From an uncultured Oscillospiraceae bacterium (lineage in GTDB: Bacteria; Bacillota_A; Clostridia; Oscillospirales; Acutalibacteraceae): a DNA stretch of 7,109 nucleotides. The DNA is taken from positions 1-7,109 of the forward strand of contig USGR01000045.1 in assembly GCA_900554165.1 (NCBI GenBank), read 5' to 3'. Below, one piece after another: positions 6,039-7,109 of the stretch (positions are counted from its first letter, which is position 1; each line of letters opens with the position of its first letter). The notes under the pieces were generated by a model that was not told the DNA's origin, made no database searches, and was given only the letters and a program-made list of their open reading frames with translations. The position numbers and the translations under genes are program-made.

Positions 6039-7085
6039 TTATTCGTTTATAATAATCTCTTTTCCCAAATCGGATGAATCATATACTCCCTGCAGCATTT
6101 TCTGCATCATAACCGCTTGTGAGAGCGAATATTTTGGAGTTTTGTTATTAAGCACGCAGTCGGCAAAATGAGTAATTTCGAGCTTAAACTTGTCATTTTT
6201 AGGGCAAACGGTTATCTGGTCGGTGCTGAGATATTCGTTGCGTTCGCCGTAAATTGTAAGGGGACTCATAGACGCGCCCGCTTTGCTGCCGCACAGCAGT
6301 ACGTCGGTATGCTCCGGCCCGTTTATCGCCCAGCTTGCCTCAAAAAACAGCACCGCGCCGTTTTCAAAGCGTATAATGCCCGCACCCGAATCCTCGCAGT
6401 CAAATTTATTATCCGGGCATGGTGTGCCCTGCCATCTGCCGACGCCCTTGGTCTGATAGTCGCCAATTTTGAAAAATACGCCGGCGCTGACGCTTACCGG
6501 CTTCGGGCATCCCATTATGTACCACGCTGCGTCTATGCCATGTACGCCTATGTCAATTACAGGTCCGCCGCCGGAAGTTTTTTTGTCAGTAAACCAGCCG
6601 GTGGGAGTTCCCCTGCGGCGTACTGTGGATGTTTTAGCATAATATATATCGCCGAACTCGCCGCGCTCATACATCTCGCGGAGATACATATTCTCATAGC
6701 CAAACCTGCCGGGGACAGCCAACATAAAAGTTACTCCAGACGCTTTTACTGCCTTTTCCATCGCCAGTGCGTCCGCAAGACTCATGGCCATGGGTTTTTC
6801 ACACAGCACATGCTTTCCTGCCTCGGCCGCCGCTATACACACCGGCGCATGTGCATTATTCCATGTGCAAATGTCTACAGCGTCAATATCGGCGTCCGCC
6901 AGCATCTCTTCAACCGATGAATAAGCTCGCGGAATATTAAATTTTTCCGCCGCGCTTTTTGCACGCTCGTAATCAATGTCGGCTATTGCCGCAGGATATG
7001 CATTTTCGCACTCCTGATAAGCCGGCAAATGCGCCGAACATGCAATATTCCCAGCACCAACTATTCCTATTTTTAGCTTTTGCAT
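6039..7085 (-). CDS. Gfo/Idh/MocA-family NAD(P)-dependent sugar oxidoreductase
   Basis: This cytoplasmic dehydrogenase of 348 residues is the standard family size. The N-terminal Rossmann domain shows GIVGAGNIA at 7-15 for dinucleotide binding. CEKPMA at 95-100 carries the catalytic-site Lys97. The C-terminal substrate domain has GWFTDKKTSGGG (163-174) followed by DIGVHGID (178-185), in which Asp178 and His182 are the usual catalytic pair. Members oxidise a hydroxyl of inositols, sugars, sugar acids or glycosides (often at C3 for glycosides), or reduce the ketone; the substrate is not evident. A ribosome site (AAGGAAGGGTGA, ending about six bases before ATG) supports the start at 7085. It is the first complete minus-strand gene here; only 24 bases of upstream sequence remain, so an upstream operon gene or promoter may lie beyond the window. 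It precedes the TIM-barrel gene, a pairing typical of inositol, levoglucosan and C-glycoside pathways. Confidence 0.94.
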   Translation of the reverse strand: MQKLKIGIVGAGNIACSAHLPAYQECENAYPAAIADIDYERAKSAAEKFNIPRAYSSVEEMLADADIDAVDICTWNNAHAPVCIAAAEAGKHVLCEKPMAMSLADALAMEKAVKASGVTFMLAVPGRFGYENMYLREMYERGEFGDIYYAKTSTVRRRGTPTGWFTDKKTSGGGPVIDIGVHGIDAAWYIMGCPKPVSVSAGVFFKIGDYQTKGVGRWQGTPCPDNKFDCEDSGAGIIRFENGAVLFFEASWAINGPEHTDVLLCGSKAGASMSPLTIYGERNEYLSTDQITVCPKNDKFKLEITHFADCVLNNKTPKYSLSQAVMMQKMLQGVYDSSDLGKEIIINE

Positions 7086-7109
7086 TGTCCGTCACCCTTC
7101 CTTTAATAC

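Noticed and set aside
6168..6920. A 250-codon open frame on the plus strand
   Set aside because: It is antisense to the Gfo/Idh gene, whose motifs are unmistakable. The translation has no recognisable motif and no ribosome site, and such mirror frames are common opposite GC-biased coding sequence.

Overview
The window looks like a Gram-positive, low-to-moderate-GC Clostridia (Bacillota), probably a gut-type Oscillospiraceae or Lachnospiraceae relative. The evidence is strong AGGAGG-type ribosome binding sites, AT-rich gaps with U-tailed hairpin terminators, a secreted protein with a Thr-Gly/hydrophobic/Lys-Arg surface-anchor tail, and gene families common in that group. The lineage is an inference from style; no rRNA or marker gene is present.

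Layout: one plus-strand gene (41-1570) encodes a secreted, probably surface-anchored protein with two similar beta-rich domains, a Ser/Thr linker and an anchor-like C-terminus. It converges on a minus-strand cluster that enters from the right edge: a Gfo/Idh/MocA oxidoreductase (7085-6039), a TIM-barrel sugar isomerase/epimerase (6012-5140), an N-acetylglucosamine-6-phosphate deacetylase (NagA-like, 5143-4007) and, after a 520-bp gap, a ROK-family sugar kinase (3486-2587). The first three are tightly packed (26-bp gap, then a 4-base ATGA overlap) and are almost certainly one transcript. The kinase may share it or have its own promoter in the gap.

Between the convergent units (1571-2586) lie four hairpins, three of them good terminator candidates, and one doubtful minus-strand reading frame (2419-2009) with an internal stop, possibly a gene remnant.

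Read together, the cluster suggests catabolism of an N-acetylated amino sugar or its glycoside. The kinase would phosphorylate the free sugar and NagA would deacetylate the 6-phosphate. The oxidoreductase/isomerase pair resembles, at family level, the oxidise-then-isomerise or eliminate modules known from inositol, levoglucosan and C-glycoside breakdown. No deaminase (nagB), transporter or regulator gene is visible, so the substrate is open. The NagA-like protein carries substitutions at positions that normally surround the substrate, which makes a non-standard substrate worth testing. No mobile element, CRISPR array, tRNA or rRNA was seen.
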